From: Pyrenophora tritici-repentis
Taxonomy: Eukaryota; Ascomycota; Dothideomycetes; Pleosporales; Pleosporaceae
NCBI RefSeq assembly: GCF_003171515.1
Contig: NC_089395.1
Span: 682,001 to 746,000, forward strand
Direction: 5' to 3'
Length of the DNA: 64,000 nucleotides
This document shows positions 35,339 through 48,217 of this stretch, in pieces. Within the stretch, counting starts at the first letter, position 1, and every line of letters begins with the position of its first letter. Under the pieces are notes generated by a model that worked only from the letters and a program-made list of their open reading frames with translations, made no database searches and was not told the DNA's origin. The position numbers and the translations under genes were made by a program.

Positions 35339-36497
35339 CTATTTTGTACCTACCGCACCATGCGGCACCCCCGTTCTTTTCCTCATCATAACTTGTCCCA
35401 TAGCATTTCTAACCTCCCTCTCCTGATGCACCACATTCTGCACCATGTACTTTTTCAGCGCATCTCTCAGCTCGGTCTTTGCCCTTTCGTTGTCCCTGTA
35501 CGGAATGCTCTCCAGCTCCAAGAGCCTATTCGCATCTTTGTTGATTTCGTCCACGAGGCCACCGAGACGATCAAGCTGCTTGTGTCGCGTTTCGTCGCTA
35601 TCATCGATGGGCTTAACCGGTTTGTGCGCGTCCATGCGGTAAAGTGGCATGAGAAGCGTGAGAAACTGGGCGAGAGAGACGGCGGCCTTTTTAACGATGA
35701 GGACGATTTCGAAGGGGAGATATGCGAGTCTGAGGTTCGTGGATGTGACGAGTGGGTTCAAGTATTTGTATAGGAACGCGGGGTGATCTGGACGCATAGC
35801 CGTGCGTACTTCGAAAGTTGCGACAGCGAGAATGCCGAGGTAGCGCCAATACGCGCCATCAGTTAGGAACCCCAGAGCGTTTGCGCCAAACAAGAAAATG
35901 GTGAGAACGCCGTAATTAGTCGTCGCGGCAAGCAGCCCGTGGTTCGTGTAGTCACTGATTGTTGAGCAACGCTGGCAATTTTCTAAGATCCATGGGCCAA
36001 AGCGATCGTACGCGGAGCGCTTCGCGGGATCCAGGATAATATCTTTGGCATGCCTCAGGCGCACGTAGTAGTCGTTCGCCGTATCCCTATCCACATTCCG
36101 GCCAATTTTATCCGGGTGGTATTGGAGTGTCAACTTCCTGAAGTGCGTGTTCAAAGCGCTCTGGCTAACATCGATCGGTACGCCGAGGTCGTTATATGCG
36201 TTACTCCGGTGCTGGAGGTTGAAGTCGACCTCGTAGATGGTGAAGGCGAAGTACGCCGCATAAACGGCAACCAAAATATTCCGGCGATGCTTGATGAATC
36301 GTGGGGAGCCCGGCTGAGGTTTGGGGTCGCCGGCGCGAATAAAGATGCTGTAGAGGACTGTTTGCGCCCATCCTGCTGCCTGTGTCGCGTTAGACCTTTC
36401 TATGGCACATGTTGGAGGGCCAATGTACAAATGGTATTAGATACTGCCACACAAGGAAAGGTCCTATGAGGTCCCATGAAATAGCTAAATTCACCAT
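35339..36497 (-). CDS. Membrane-anchored J-domain (DnaJ/Hsp40) protein
   Basis: Predicted ER or mitochondrial-membrane Hsp70 co-chaperone. The main exon is 36379-35339 (346 codons plus stop). A J domain lies near its start: AYNDLGVPIDVSQSALNTHF followed by LTLQYHPDKIG with the HPD motif, then DPAKRSAYDRFG. Hydrophobic segments precede it (NILVAVYAAYFAFTIYEV) and follow it (VLTIFLFGANALGF, YLPFEIVLIVKKAAVSLAQF), and a charged coiled C-terminus ends the protein. The N-terminal exon is uncertain. A likely start at 36497 (MVNLAISWDLIGPFL) joins at 36453 to the acceptor at 36380, giving 361 aa; the donor there is GTGTGG rather than the better GTATCT seven bases on, which breaks frame. The alternative is an unspliced start at 36430. 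Confidence 0.8.
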
Positions 36498-37164
36498 GAT
36501 GTGTAGTTACTGGTTGAGTAGTGTGTGAGTGTTCAAAGAACGAAAGCCAAGTGTCTTTGTTCAACAATCTCGGAACCGTTCCGAGTTAGCGCCAAGTCAC
36601 GTGCACGCATCAATGCACGCAACCGACGTGGCGGATTTACCACGCAAAAACCTGTAGTTACAGTCATATGTAACCTGCAATTAATCGCATATCTCACTAT
36701 GATTGCGTGTGTTTGCTTGGTGCTTAGTTAGACGACGTACTAGGAATGCGGGCAAATCAATTGAACCAAATCACCAGGTTGCAACTTGCCGTCAATGTTT
36801 GAGGCACATCATTCACGGGGATGGTCACTATCGAAGAAAGTGCAGGAAGAGAAGAATATAGTAGTGAAAAATCATTGATATTGGTTAGAACGACCTTAGA
36901 TCAATCTATGGTATAATGCGATGCTATGCAATGACTACAAGAAACAACAAGAAATACTCTACTACTCAAGCCCGCGGCTCGATGTTTTCCCCCCATTAAT
37001 ATGTTCTCCGGCCTGGATCTGTTGACGTCTATGCGTCGGGTATATTCTCTCCAGGCATAATGCATAACAGCTGTCGGCTCGCCGACACGAAGGCGCAATG
37101 TAGCGCACGAATTCGTAATGGTTACGACCAGCGCTCACTCTTTCGCTCACAGAATGGAGTCGGT
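36498..37164. other. Region between J-domain and transporter genes
   Basis: About 0.67 kb. It contains the J-domain gene promoter and the 3' flank of the sugar transporter. No gene is seen. Confidence 0.5.
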
Positions 37165-38854
37165 CTAAGCCTGAGCTCCTGCCTGGGGCATCAGCTTCTC
37201 TTCTTGGTGACGCTTCTCCTTCATTGATGCTCCTGTTGAACGGTTCTCAACATCGCTGTCAGAGATGTCGTATTGTCGTACAGCCTCGGCGATCTCTTCC
37301 TCGTTCATGGGAGGCAGTTGCTTAGCGGCGGTAACGTAGCTAATCTTCTCAGTGTATCCCTTGGCGAAGATCAGGTCAATCTCCTCAAGCGAGCGACCAG
37401 ATGTCTCGGGGTAGAAGATGTAGATGACAGGAATGAAGCAAGCGTTCAGGACGGCGAAAAGGAGGTAGGTACCCCAGCTGATGCTGTCGATAAGAACGGG
37501 AGTGATCATGACAATGAAGAAGTTCCACAGCCAGTTGTTGATGGTGGAGAATGCGTTGGCCTTCTGGCGGGTCTTGAGAGGGTTGATCTCAGCTGGGTAC
37601 AGCCAGGGGAGAGGAAGCCAGGTAGCTCCGAAGAAGGCAATGTAGGTGAAGAGACCAACAGCGGCACCCTTGGCAGGTCCAGTGCCTCCAGGAATCAAGC
37701 AGGCAAAGGTCAAAATCATAGAGAACATCTGACCGAAAGTACCGATGATGTAGAGCTTGCGGCGACCGACGCGCTCAATGAGGAACCAAGAGGTGCAGGC
37801 AAAGATGGCGTAGACAACCATGTTGATACCACCCAAAAGAAGGGCGAGGTTATGGCCGGTACCCAAGACCTGTTGGCAAAGAATAGGGAAGTAGTAGATG
37901 ACAGCGTTGCACCCAGATAGTTGTTGCATGAACTGCGAGGAAGCACCGAGGATAGCACGGCGAAGATGCTGAGACTTTCCGTTTGTCAAAAGAGCCTTTG
38001 TGGGGACCTTTCCACCACCACCTGAGGCGTTGACGGCGTCACGGATAATCTGCATCTGGATGAGGACCTCGGGGTCATCACGGGGAACTCCGTTCAAACC
38101 AGCCAGCACGGTAGCAGCTTCGTCCTCGTGGTGATGGTTGAGCAGCCAACGAGGAGATTCAGGTAGTGAGATCATCATGATGATGACGATGATGGCGAAA
38201 ATACACTGGAAAGCAATGGGGAACCTCCAGGTGAAGTCATCGGGGCCGTAGAGGCAGCCGTAGTCGATCCAGTAGGCGATAAGCGTACCAATAGCAACCA
38301 TGGAACCTTCGATACAAATGACTTTACCGCGATTCTTGGCCTTGCAGCACCTGAGGAGTAATTAGTATTTTCTTGCAAATAAGGAATAACTGCACAACTT
38401 ACTCAGCCTGGTAAGTGGGGATAGTCGAGGTGTTGATGCCGTTGCCAATACCAGTCAGGCATCGTCCGACGATGAACTGGGCTGTAGCACCACCCGACGG
38501 AGGTACAGTCGCGACTTGGATAATAACACCCACAATCATGACTGTGGCACCGAGGAATATACTCTTACGGCGTCCGAGCTTGTCACCGAAGATGAAGATG
38601 AAGCAGGCACCGAGGAAACAGCCAACAGCGTAGATGGAGACGACGAAGCCCTCGTACGTAGAGTTGCCATCGACTTCGGGGAAGGCATGTTTGAAAGCGG
38701 GCGCAGAGATGATACCACTCATGACACCCTGATCGTAACCGAAGAGAAGAAAGTCGGTAACAGCAACGATGGTGATAAGAACCTGCAACATCCTACCGGA
38801 CTGGCCCCAGTAGGTGGGCACACCAGAGTCGCTCTCCTTGATACGTGGTGGCAT
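37165..38854 (-). CDS. Hexose transporter, MFS sugar porter family
   Basis: Plasma-membrane proton/sugar symporter or facilitator. Two exons, 38854-38403 and 38350-37165, with a 52-nt intron, give 545 aa with about twelve membrane segments. Sugar porter signatures are present: FGYDQGVMSGI in helix 1, GDKLGRRKSIF in loop 2-3, VGRCLTGIGNG, SLPESPRWLL in the central loop, SGCNAVIYYFP in helix 7, ERVGRRKLYIIG in loop 8-9 and YPETSGRSLEEID after helix 12. The C-terminal tail is charged (MKEKRHQEEKLMP). These match fungal hexose and quinate-type porters; which sugar is carried cannot be decided. The start MPPRIKESDSG is usual for the group. Confidence 0.93.
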
Positions 38855-39929
38855 GGCTGCTGTGTATCGATTGTAGCTGAAGTGTGGTGAGGAGATACTG
38901 GGGAGAGACGACCGTGGGGAGAGGGTGCAGCTTTAAATGATCATGCTCAAATCCGGCACAAGGGTCTTCGGCAAAAACGTGGTCCTCGACGTCTAACCAT
39001 GGTCCACTTAAAGATACGCTACCGAGGTTCGTCTGACGCGTGCGGAAACTAGACAACGATTTTTTTCCAACATCTTGGCCTTGGCTGGTGTTGCTATACT
39101 GCGAGTTTTTGGGGGCTGGCGGTAGAGGCGCAAATAAACAGTGGAACCAAGACGAACCTAACAGGGTCTACGGGTGGAGTAGGCCAACATGGGCCAATCT
39201 TGGAGAAGGGCGGAGGACGCTTGTGCTCAATACGCTGCAACAAGCGCGCTCGGCACAGGATGCCTCTCCTCTTACTAGCCCGATGTTAACTCCACACTAC
39301 GTCATGGGCTTTGGGGATGATGCTGGTAGCTGGGGGAGAGAGGCTTGTGTCGAGGGCTGAACGGTTGGCTCGCGTCCGGTTCCCAAGGTTGGAGCGGAAA
39401 GCCGATTTTTTCTTTCTTTCGCATACAGCGCCACACCGAGGCTCTGACGAAATATCAAAATGATGCAGGAACTCAGCGGTCGTGCAGATACCATCTCGGG
39501 CTACATGCCGCCGTCGATGAAATAGCGTCCTGAGTTGTCGCATGAGACACAGCAGTCTCCATCTCAACATGACAGGGTCTGACGTCATTTAGCCGGCGAG
39601 TTTGTGTTTGAGCTCCACATCCAAGATCATTGCCGGGCAAGATCTTCGGCCAAGATGCAGAGGTTGCAGAGCCGCATGTGCACGGTTGGTCAGTCCCTGC
39701 ATGGATGAAGAAGCAAAGGCTTGCAACGGTGACGACTTGTTGTGATGAGCGGCTGCGCTACCCAACCCGTCGTGACAGAGGGTGCAGGGTGAATGTCGGG
39801 CAAGCATAGCGGTGACGACTACCGGCCGGGAGCAATATCACGTGCTATTCGGCAGCCTTCCCAGGTAGGAAGCCTCCCGAGGTCGTTTCCCCGCTCTATG
39901 CCAGCGTCACGGGTTTGAGTGTGCATGTG

Positions 39930-39949
39930 GTGTGTGTGTGTGTGTGTGT
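39930..39949. repeat. (TG)n microsatellite
   Basis: About ten uninterrupted TG dinucleotides. Confidence 0.85.
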
Positions 39950-42900
39950 ACGTCCAGGCCGGTAGCATGTGAGTAGGCAGATGTCTCGGCATCGTACCGC
40001 GCTCGGCACCGTTGGCATGCGCAACTACCTGAGTCGCTTTTTCGCCAATGCGGGACAAAATGCCAATGCAAGATGCCTAACAGCTGTCGGAGAGGATCGT
40101 GTGGATCAGTTTGCGGTTGAGCCTCTCGGGTCAGCGGTTCGCTGGCTTAGCGTGGGGAGGAGGCTGACATTATACGCTGATCCGGCTGGCCGAAAGAGGA
40201 AGGCCCGGCTGACGCGACTACCACCTCCAGTGTCAGAAAACCATACGCACACAAGAAGACGGAAAGACAGCAGTACCGCAACAAGAAATTCCCGAATTCA
40301 ACCCTTTCCTCCATGAGATTTCCTTATCCGCTGACCCATTGTCCCCGCGACCCAACAAAATTTCGCTGATCTCCCCAGAACCCCATAAATCGGCAAGGAA
40401 ATTGAGTCCCCGGGATACCACAGCTACGGAAAAGACGGCCCCCTCATCGTTTACTAAAACACGCCAAATATCCCAGAAATAAGGCAAACCCACTCTGACA
40501 GCCTAAACAGCCCATCTTTGCGTCTTGCGGCACACACTACACCGCAACCCTAGTTTGTCACAGGAACCGCCGTCCAAGTACCATTACATGACGGGGTCTC
40601 CGCTTTATGCAAGAGCCTCATTGATAATCACAGTCCCACTTTTCAAAAGCAGACACAACCACCTCGTTGGACGCGGGGTCTTTCCCAAATCCACCAATTG
40701 TTGTTGGTGCATGCACTACAGCTTCATCGCACCTCCACCGAGTCGCTTTCATGATGCCCGATTGAGGACCATCGTGAGACCATCACCAGAACCCTGGGAC
40801 TGGGGAAAACGGTCGTGGTGATAGTCATAAACCGTTGTTCGCACATGTTTGCACATCACTCAGCGCTGCCGTCTCCGCTTGACACGGAAACTATTTCAGT
40901 CGCTGGAAGATCCGCCGCGATACACCTGCGGACACAATTGCAGTCGCCGTGCCACATAGGGACATTTGCCGCGCTTGAATCAATACCGATCCGTCCCATG
41001 TGCCCTCCTTAGTCATCCTTTCCCCATTGCCACCCTTCAGGAGCTTCTTCCCAAAGTCCGATAATCTCATTCGGATCACGGCAGAGGAGGCTCATATGTG
41101 GAGATCCCACAATCTCCAGTTTCCGCTACTTCCCAACAGTTAGTCGTGTGTCCCGCCATTTCACTTGCCAAGCTCCCGAGCCATATCTCGATTATGGTTG
41201 TTGTTAGTAGTAGCCGCTAACCGACAAGCCGAGAAGCGACCGGGCATTATTGGGCTTGCGTGTCTGCCAATTTCCTATCCCTACCTCAACCACTTCCATC
41301 CGTCTCGGTAAGAGATTCAGGCCCTTCTCTGCTGAATCAGTTAGTTGGCCGGGTTACCTGCAGTGTGAGTATGTTGATCACCGAAAATAAACGTTCGGGC
41401 GTACTTTTCATATTCCTTCGGGTTCAAGCAGAAATTCATCGCCCCGTTTTCGAAAGAAAGGCTTTCTGGTTCCATTCATTTCGATTTCATCAACTTCAAT
41501 AGGCGTAACGATGCACAAGAAACGATTATGGCAACACGATGTTACGCGGATCTGTATGTTGCTCAAAGTGGCTACTAGGCTCTAACAACTCCTCGATAGC
41601 CTCGCAAGCTCTTCTCATTCGTTCCAACTTTGTCCTAGCTGCTGGAACAGCTCCTTCGTGATCACATCCAAATTCCAGAAACATGGACGAACGTCTTCGA
41701 AAACACGCCGAGTAACCGCACAAGCAATGGCGCCGTGGATGTACAGCCTACGCGTATACTTTTCGTCCGAAACAGCCCTTTCAACAATCGCGTCCGCTTA
41801 CTTCCCCATCTCTCACGTCAGTATGTGCAGGAAATCATTGAGGGAGTACCATGAACTTCAGTCTTGGTTGAGGATATCGGCAAGAGAGGTATAGCTGACG
41901 CAGCGAGGTATGGCGATGCAATTGTCCTAATCGACAATATCTGTCTCATCGCTTTCATCGTTGACTAGGATGGTTTGAGAGTCGAAGTCAGGATGGCGGC
42001 GGATTACGAAGGCCTCCTTTTCAGCAACGTTCGTTGGATCCTTCTTAGGGTTAGCGATGACGAAGTATATCGACGGTCCTGTGCCGAACGACCACTACAT
42101 CCAACATTTTGATTCCGGAAAACTGGGCATCTATCTTCTGACTTCCACACCCAGAAAATCTTGCTATTCTCAATTGTCTCACGAGGGCAGACCTAGCTTG
42201 GCGGCTGTCGATCGTCCTCTACATGACCATGCCCTCGACATCACAAGACAGCGGTAACAGAGTCATCACCAGAGATGAGCGCATTGGTGTATCCTACCAG
42301 TCCGCTATAGTCGATGCTAACAACAGTTCCTTCACCGTCTCTGGTGATATGCTGTTGACTGTTGACAGCCACATGACTCCTATCGCCAGGCTCGTTGAGG
42401 ACTGCCAAGGCAAATCTCGAATGGGATTAGTAACTGTGGCCATTTTGTCAGACTCCTCGGACCAGATGCGATGTGAGACTTTCCCAGATAACCATTAAAA
42501 GACTATACATGGGGCTCTGGTCGGAGACTCAGTGTCGAACGAGATAACAATGATGCCTAATATGTGTAGGAACGGATGTACTTGTGTAGAGCCAGTCTAT
42601 CGGTAATACCTTATAGTGGAAGATTTTTCTTTCTCCAAGATTCCATCAAGCCTCAGCTCCGATCTCTAGAATATGAGTGACAAAACGCTCAGTGTGAGAG
42701 TCGATTGTATTGCTCTAGAGGAGCGATACCCCTATAATGGAATGGCTTAGCCTAGTCCATATCTCTGCTGGAAACATGACTGTGGAATCATAAATGCTGT
42801 AAAATGATTCTCATCTCGAAGATACTCTGCGGGGTAAGAAGATTGTTAGGCGTATCGCGGTTTGGCAGTAGTTAACGAGGGTTACGGGTTAGTTACAAAA

Positions 42901-43441
42901 CCTTAGGTCTTTCCGTAGATTTTCATATGTTATTGGATTCGTTGAGACAGTTAAGGTTGAGCTTTTATAGTTGTGGTGGGTACTTCGACTATGTACTCTA
43001 TGATTATAGTCAAATGAGGTCGAAACGTTATATTAGAGCTTTGGTTAGAATATGAAATCGATGGTTTTCTAGCTTTGTACGCAAAGGATGGTTATAGTAG
43101 AAATAACACTGCAAAAGACATATTACATGTTCTTACATCTATATAGGTTAAGATCCCCTATTGAACTGAAATTTTACATATACTACCCTTTATTCGATAG
43201 TTAACAGTAAACAGTTGCTTCCAACACGAACAAAGACAGCTTAAAGCGTTTCTAGTTTTTCACTCGAATCTATTACCAAGGATTTCCAAATTCAGCAGAT
43301 CTTCCAATAAGCCAGTACCACCCGGGTAGCCACGTCTATCTACTTCAACCTGTCTGAAAGGTCCTGGTTAGGTCGCCTACAGACTCTAACGACTATGGTT
43401 ACCTTATTATATTATCAACAGCAATAGATATAAGCTAAGCT

Positions 43442-43457
43442 GGGGGGGGGGGGGGGG
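43442..43457. repeat. G16 homopolymer
   Basis: Sixteen consecutive G inside an AT-rich stretch. Its exact length is likely to be unreliable in assemblies. Confidence 0.85.
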
Positions 43458-44472
43458 TTTGGATATATGTAGCTTTCTATTGCGTGATTCTGATTGCTAA
43501 AAACATGACATTGGTTAAGAAGGCTAAAACCCCTGTTTTCATCAAGACTACATCTGTAGGAGCAAATTGCAGAAAAGCTCAACGGGTGAAATTCTTTTGC
43601 TATCAGACGTAATGACCATGACGGTTTGGTCTCTAGATATCGGTGTACAGATATTGTGGAATTAGTCAAGAAGACCAGGTGCATGTTTGGTTAGGAACAT
43701 TTCTGCAGTTCCTCTCAGCGTTCCTCACCGCAATAGCTCTCTGGGTTTTCCACATCCTATCAAGCCTTATGGAAGTGTAGAAGTAGAGTGTACTGTTCTA
43801 TTTACGAGTCTTGAACAAGTCCTTCTCTTTATTGTGCACAGAATGTATATCGTAAATCGTAAGCAGGTGGCTTACTTTGTATGGAAGTACCGTAAATGTT
43901 GGCAATAAAACGTGAGAATTCGGAGGTATCGTCATACCCTCCAAAATATTAACTGTAAATATTGTGGGAAGTGACGGTCTGGTAGCTCCACAAAAGGGTA
44001 TCGCGCAGAGGTCCTTGCGCGCACCCCTCTTCTCCAGGGCTTCGCATTCCGTTCACTCTTTCTTCCATCCTTCCTAACGGCAAACGACAGTGTGTGGCCG
44101 ATATGTCTTTGGTTATGACTTTCCTTCTCCCACTCGAGAATCAATGACAAGTGTCAAGGAAAAAGATTTTGCGGCCCATCAGCCTGCTCATGTGGTGTTA
44201 CCCAATCCGAGTACTCATCCGTGTCGCCTTCTACGTCGCGACAGCGTTCCGTCAGAGGTAGATATCGACCAAAGCCTCACGAGGTCGCCTGCGACACATA
44301 TTGTGACGAACACCTAGCGCCCAAATCTGAAGCAGTGTTCAAACCCCCAAAGCCGGTCCTCTGCCATGGCTCCCCGATAACGCACCCACCCATTTTTGTT
44401 TGTGAAGGCGACAAACTTCATCCGGAACAACTTGCGCCGCCAGCTTTCGTCAGACTCCAATATCTTGCAGCA

Positions 44473-45344
44473 CTAGGTTCCCATGGTCTGTATTATATGC
44501 AGTCCTTGCTCCCTCAAGGTCTCTACCACACTCCGTAATTTGAGCGTAAATTGGGCAGCCTCGCTTGAGAAATGCTTGTACTCTGCATCGCTCAATGAGT
44601 CTTGGGCTTCATCGAGCTCGATAAGGATGTCAGTGCGGGTCGTACGGATTGCAGCAAGTGCCTCGACCGCTTTACAACATTGCTCCTCTTCGGAACGTCG
44701 CTGGGCTGGCAAGAGGAATGCAAAGTCAAGAGGCCGGATCTGTATCTGCAAACGCCTGATGTAATGGGCTGGGATTATGCCCAATCCAAACACGTCGGTC
44801 CGAAGAAAAGGTCCGAGCAGACATAACTCATGGTGAGCGAATTTGAACGTACGCGTCCAATAGTAGCTCTCGAGCATTTCTCGAGCAACATCTCCGCCCA
44901 GAGCTTCCCTTTTCAGACAGGCAGTCAAGGGGTCCTCGACCCATTGATATGAGTGTTGTCCACAAGGCTCTCGGATGAGGTAGGCGAAGCGGTGAGTATC
45001 GTCTACTGCAGTCCGTCGCACTATGACATCGTTGTCGTAAGATCCCTCCACACAGAATGTGTATATACGGTTGCGAAGCTCGCGGGGTAGACGTGAGTAG
45101 ATGTCGAAAGCGACGTCATTTGTTTTGGGTGGTACAGTATGTGTGTTGTCGCTTCTGGCACGTCAGCATAGTTCAGGGGGTTGGAAGATGCTTCTGCTCA
45201 CTGATATGTAGGTCGCTCTGGTACCAAATTATCGTTTTGAATAACCGTCTGTCGTCGCATTTTCTTTGTTGGATGCAGTGCGTTACCATTTTCGTACATG
45301 TTAGTCTTTCTTCGCTGCTTGGTTGATAGCGTAGCCGCAGCCAT
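44473..45344 (-). CDS. 2EXR/F-box-like hypothetical protein
   Basis: Two exons, 45344-45202 and 45154-44473, with a 47-nt intron, give 274 aa. The N-terminus is basic and Gln-rich (MAAATLSTKQRRKTNMYENG). It is followed by FDIYSRLPRELRNRIYTFCV, the LPxELRNxIY signature found at the start of many fungal 2EXR and F-box-like orphan proteins. The rest is globular, with a Trp/Tyr-rich stretch (MLESYYWTRTFKFAHHELCL) and a C-terminal amphipathic helix. Such genes are abundant in Pleosporales and their function is unknown; a role as substrate adaptor is only a guess. It stands alone, next to the 5.6-kb gene-free block. Confidence 0.75.
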
Positions 45345-47455
45345 TGTCACGATGCTTGCATTAGGCGTCGCATTCTCATCATATATACAGCACCGTCAAA
45401 AAAACGGTGTCCCAAGCCAAAACAATATGCACTCGTCGATGTAAGACTTACATGTTACCACGTGCGTGCTAACCTGCAAAGATGCGTTTCCGCGAGCTTG
45501 TTCGGGACCTATCCTAGGCTAGTTCAGCCGCCACGATGAAGTAGTCCGAATTAGGCAAGCATTGCGTGAGGCACGGTCTACCCTTGGCAGCCCTGCAGGA
45601 ACCAGATACGCGTATTATTCATGCCTACTCTTCGCCTCGCAACATAAGGCCGGTATTAACACCGCAAATGCCATAATCAGACTCACAGTAGTGAGACCTA
45701 ATTAGTAAACAGTGCCGACCCTCCGACCGCATGTCTGCTTCACGTTCGAATGGACGGGCGTTACGCCCGCGAGCTCACGGTCCCAATCAGAAGGGCCGCC
45801 TCAATTACGTGTACAACTCTTATGACAACTTGACTGCACAGCCTCGCCGAAACGCCGATGTAATCAGAGCGTTGAGCCAGAAGCTGCTGACCCGGGGCGC
45901 CCCTCCCGCCCACTCTCATTACGTGCATGAGAAGTGTTCTGCATGTGATCAGTAATTCCTTTTGGGGCCTGAAAGTCTTACAGGAATATGCCGCAGTTGT
46001 ATTTGATATCCTGACCCAACGTGGTTGAGTCCGCCTGCCCCCACTACGGACCGTACCGTGGCTCTGCAAACCCCTGCATCGTACAACACGCACAACCATC
46101 ATCGAACAACATGACAGAAGCGCAGAACCGAGTTTGATTGTCCATTCATTGAATATGACAACCAGTGTTCGGCGAGTTCTGGCGTCGTCTGACGTCTGAC
46201 GCTAATCTCATCTGACACACTTTGGCTGTGCCGCACGCAGCTAGAGACGCCATGTGCATCCTTCGTGGCGAAGATTCATGTCTTAGAGCCGCTGTCGCAT
46301 ACGATTGCAAAGATCGAGATGAGAGCTGGCATAATCTAGCATTCTTCGATACTGACAGCATCAATTGGAAATCGCCCAGACTTGCCCACTCGGCCCGCGA
46401 TGACCTTCCTTCGTGATCAACCATACCAAATCCAATAGAGCAGTCACAATACGCCATTTCAAAGTCCAATCATGAACGTTCGTCTTCATCAAATGCCCAA
46501 CAATTCTACATCTTGTCTAGTCCCGTATGCGCATCGTCCTGGCGTCCCGTCCCACCCACGCACGGGATTTCGGGATCTAAGACTTCCACGTTATCACGTT
46601 TGCGTTTCTGCTTTTGCACGGAAGAATTCCACAGTAAAAGATAGGAGTTTGGGCGTATATTGCGCTCACGAGTGAAATCTGTCTGTGAAACCAGCCCACT
46701 GCAGGGGGTATGGCAATGCGGTATAGATGATGTAGTACGTGTGTTCATGTCTCAACGTCACAATGCTCACCGGTTTCCTAAAGTGGTCGAGATCAAGTTG
46801 TACTTTCCTCCATGATTCCAACATGTGCACCTACCCTAAATGGAACGTGAAAACCTCGGCATTGGTCCGCGAGACACTTCCATTGTTACTTTCGGCTGTC
46901 TCCGCCCCCACCAGCTGATTTCGGTGGCGTCCACTTGGGACTTTTGGTCTTTTAGTTTGTAGGGCCTAAGAGCATCTGCTACCAGTCCAAGAGAAATGTT
47001 CGCCTTCTCCAGCAAGCCATTGGAAGGCAGCTACGCGAGGACACTAGCACGAAGAGCAAACAGGTTGGAGTGCACTCCCTGACGAAGTGCGCCCTTCTGC
47101 TGTTGGAGGGGAACTTCATGAGGTGTTTGTGAGCACATTTTATGAACATTGAAAACATTGACCTGTGGACAGATCACACCTAGAGTTGACGGAACGCCCA
47201 CGACATCAGAAGTCGCCCCAGCTGGCTGTTGAGGTAGACTGTCATGGCTTTACGGCGTTCAAGGCCTACAAGTCTAAGTACGTTTTTGCCATCCCGTGCA
47301 TCAACTTCTTGTGAGGCCATATTAGGACGCTCCGAGACATGGCTAGTTGCTTAGCGCTTCAATCACAGCTGAACCAAGGCCCTTACGTCCATTCGTTCTC
47401 GGTGTTGTCCTAGTTCCAGGCCCTGACTGTAAGTTGAGGAGCAAATTCTGCGGAA

Positions 47456-47675
47456 TACCAAGTCCTCATGCCGCTGATACCAAGTCCTCATGCCGCTGTA
47501 TCTGGCGAGCTAGTGCGCTAGTGAGCAAGTATTTCCTATGCAGTCGTCATTCGCAGGGGCGCATGCCATATCAGATTGATGAACACTGCAGCCATCAATA
47601 GATGGCAAGGGGCTAGGCGAAAGAACACGAGGTGGCTTCACTCTGATATGGCATACCAAGTCCTCGTGCCGGTGG
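47456..47675. repeat. 22-bp direct repeats plus short inverted repeat
   Basis: TACCAAGTCCTCATGCCGCT occurs in tandem at 47456-47477 and 47478-47499, and again with two changes at 47654-47675. ATGCCATATCAGA (47563-47575) and its inverse TCTGATATGGCAT (47642-47654) frame the segment before the third copy. Confidence 0.8.
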
Positions 47676-47984
47676 GTGTTGGGTCTTAGCCAGGGACAGG
47701 CTACTTGCCTCTGCACTTCTCTCGTCAGTGGCGCAATACACGGCGGGAGTCTCTACGTCAAGAAAAAGATTATAAGCATGCCTTTTGAGCATTGTGTTGT
47801 TTCTCGGCATCTAGCGGCCAGACATTGTTAACGTCGGGAAAGATTGTGTAAAGGGCTACATTTTCCTCTTATTTCACTTGGTTCGGAAAAACCCGGGCAA
47901 ACAGGCTACTGTCGCCAACTCTTTCACTCAGTTCAGCAATCTTCTGCACGTGGTACATTGTCTACCTCGCCACGCTTTACTTCA

Positions 47985-48166
47985 GCGACCCCTAAGATTC
48001 CCTGGTCACCTCCGCAACCACTACGGCTGCAACTCAACCCGCATCTGCAGCCAAACACCTCTACACCTCTACAACGCGACCCCTAAAATTCCCTCGTCAA
48101 CTCCGCAACCACTACAGCTGCGAATCAACTCACAATTGCAACCAAATACCTCTACACCCTTTTATC
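47985..48166. repeat. 91-bp tandem duplication upstream of the type III PKS
   Basis: Unit 1 (47985-48075) starts GCGACCCCTAAGATTCCCTG and unit 2 (48076-about 48166) starts GCGACCCCTAAAATTCCCTC. Both continue through CTCCGCAACCACTAC and CCTCTACACC. The second copy ends about 50 bp before the start codon, so the repeat lies in the promoter or 5' leader. Confidence 0.85.
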
Positions 48167-48217
48167 ACTACTTCTCGAGTCTCTGATACATCCCCTTTGA
48201 CCGTTTGGCAAACTGTC

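Larger units (their letters stand above)
38855..44472. other. 5.6-kb gene-free region, partly AT-rich
   Basis: No gene can be supported. 38.9-41.3 kb is mixed-composition promoter and spacer sequence. 42.5-43.9 kb is clearly AT-rich, with many TAA/TAG/TGA in every frame, and resembles RIP-mutated or decayed sequence. Simple repeats (TG)n at 39930-39949 and a G16 run at 43442-43457 lie inside. Some minus-strand stretches at 41.9-42.5 kb look coding-like but are closed by stops at about the random rate. Confidence 0.55.
45345..48217. other. Gene-free region upstream of the type III PKS
   Basis: About 2.9 kb without a supportable gene. It includes a small cluster of direct and inverted repeats at 47456-47675 and a 91-bp tandem duplication at 47985-48166 just before the PKS start. 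A 74-codon plus-strand frame at 45731-45955 has no features. Confidence 0.5.

Noticed and set aside
41408..44400. A long minus-strand frame that looks coding if its stops are read as mutated Gln or Arg codons
   Set aside because: It contains a stop about every 22 codons, the random rate, and any TAG, TAA or TGA is one transition from CAG, CAA or CGA, so the argument has no force. Fragments near 41930-42500 remain suggestive only.
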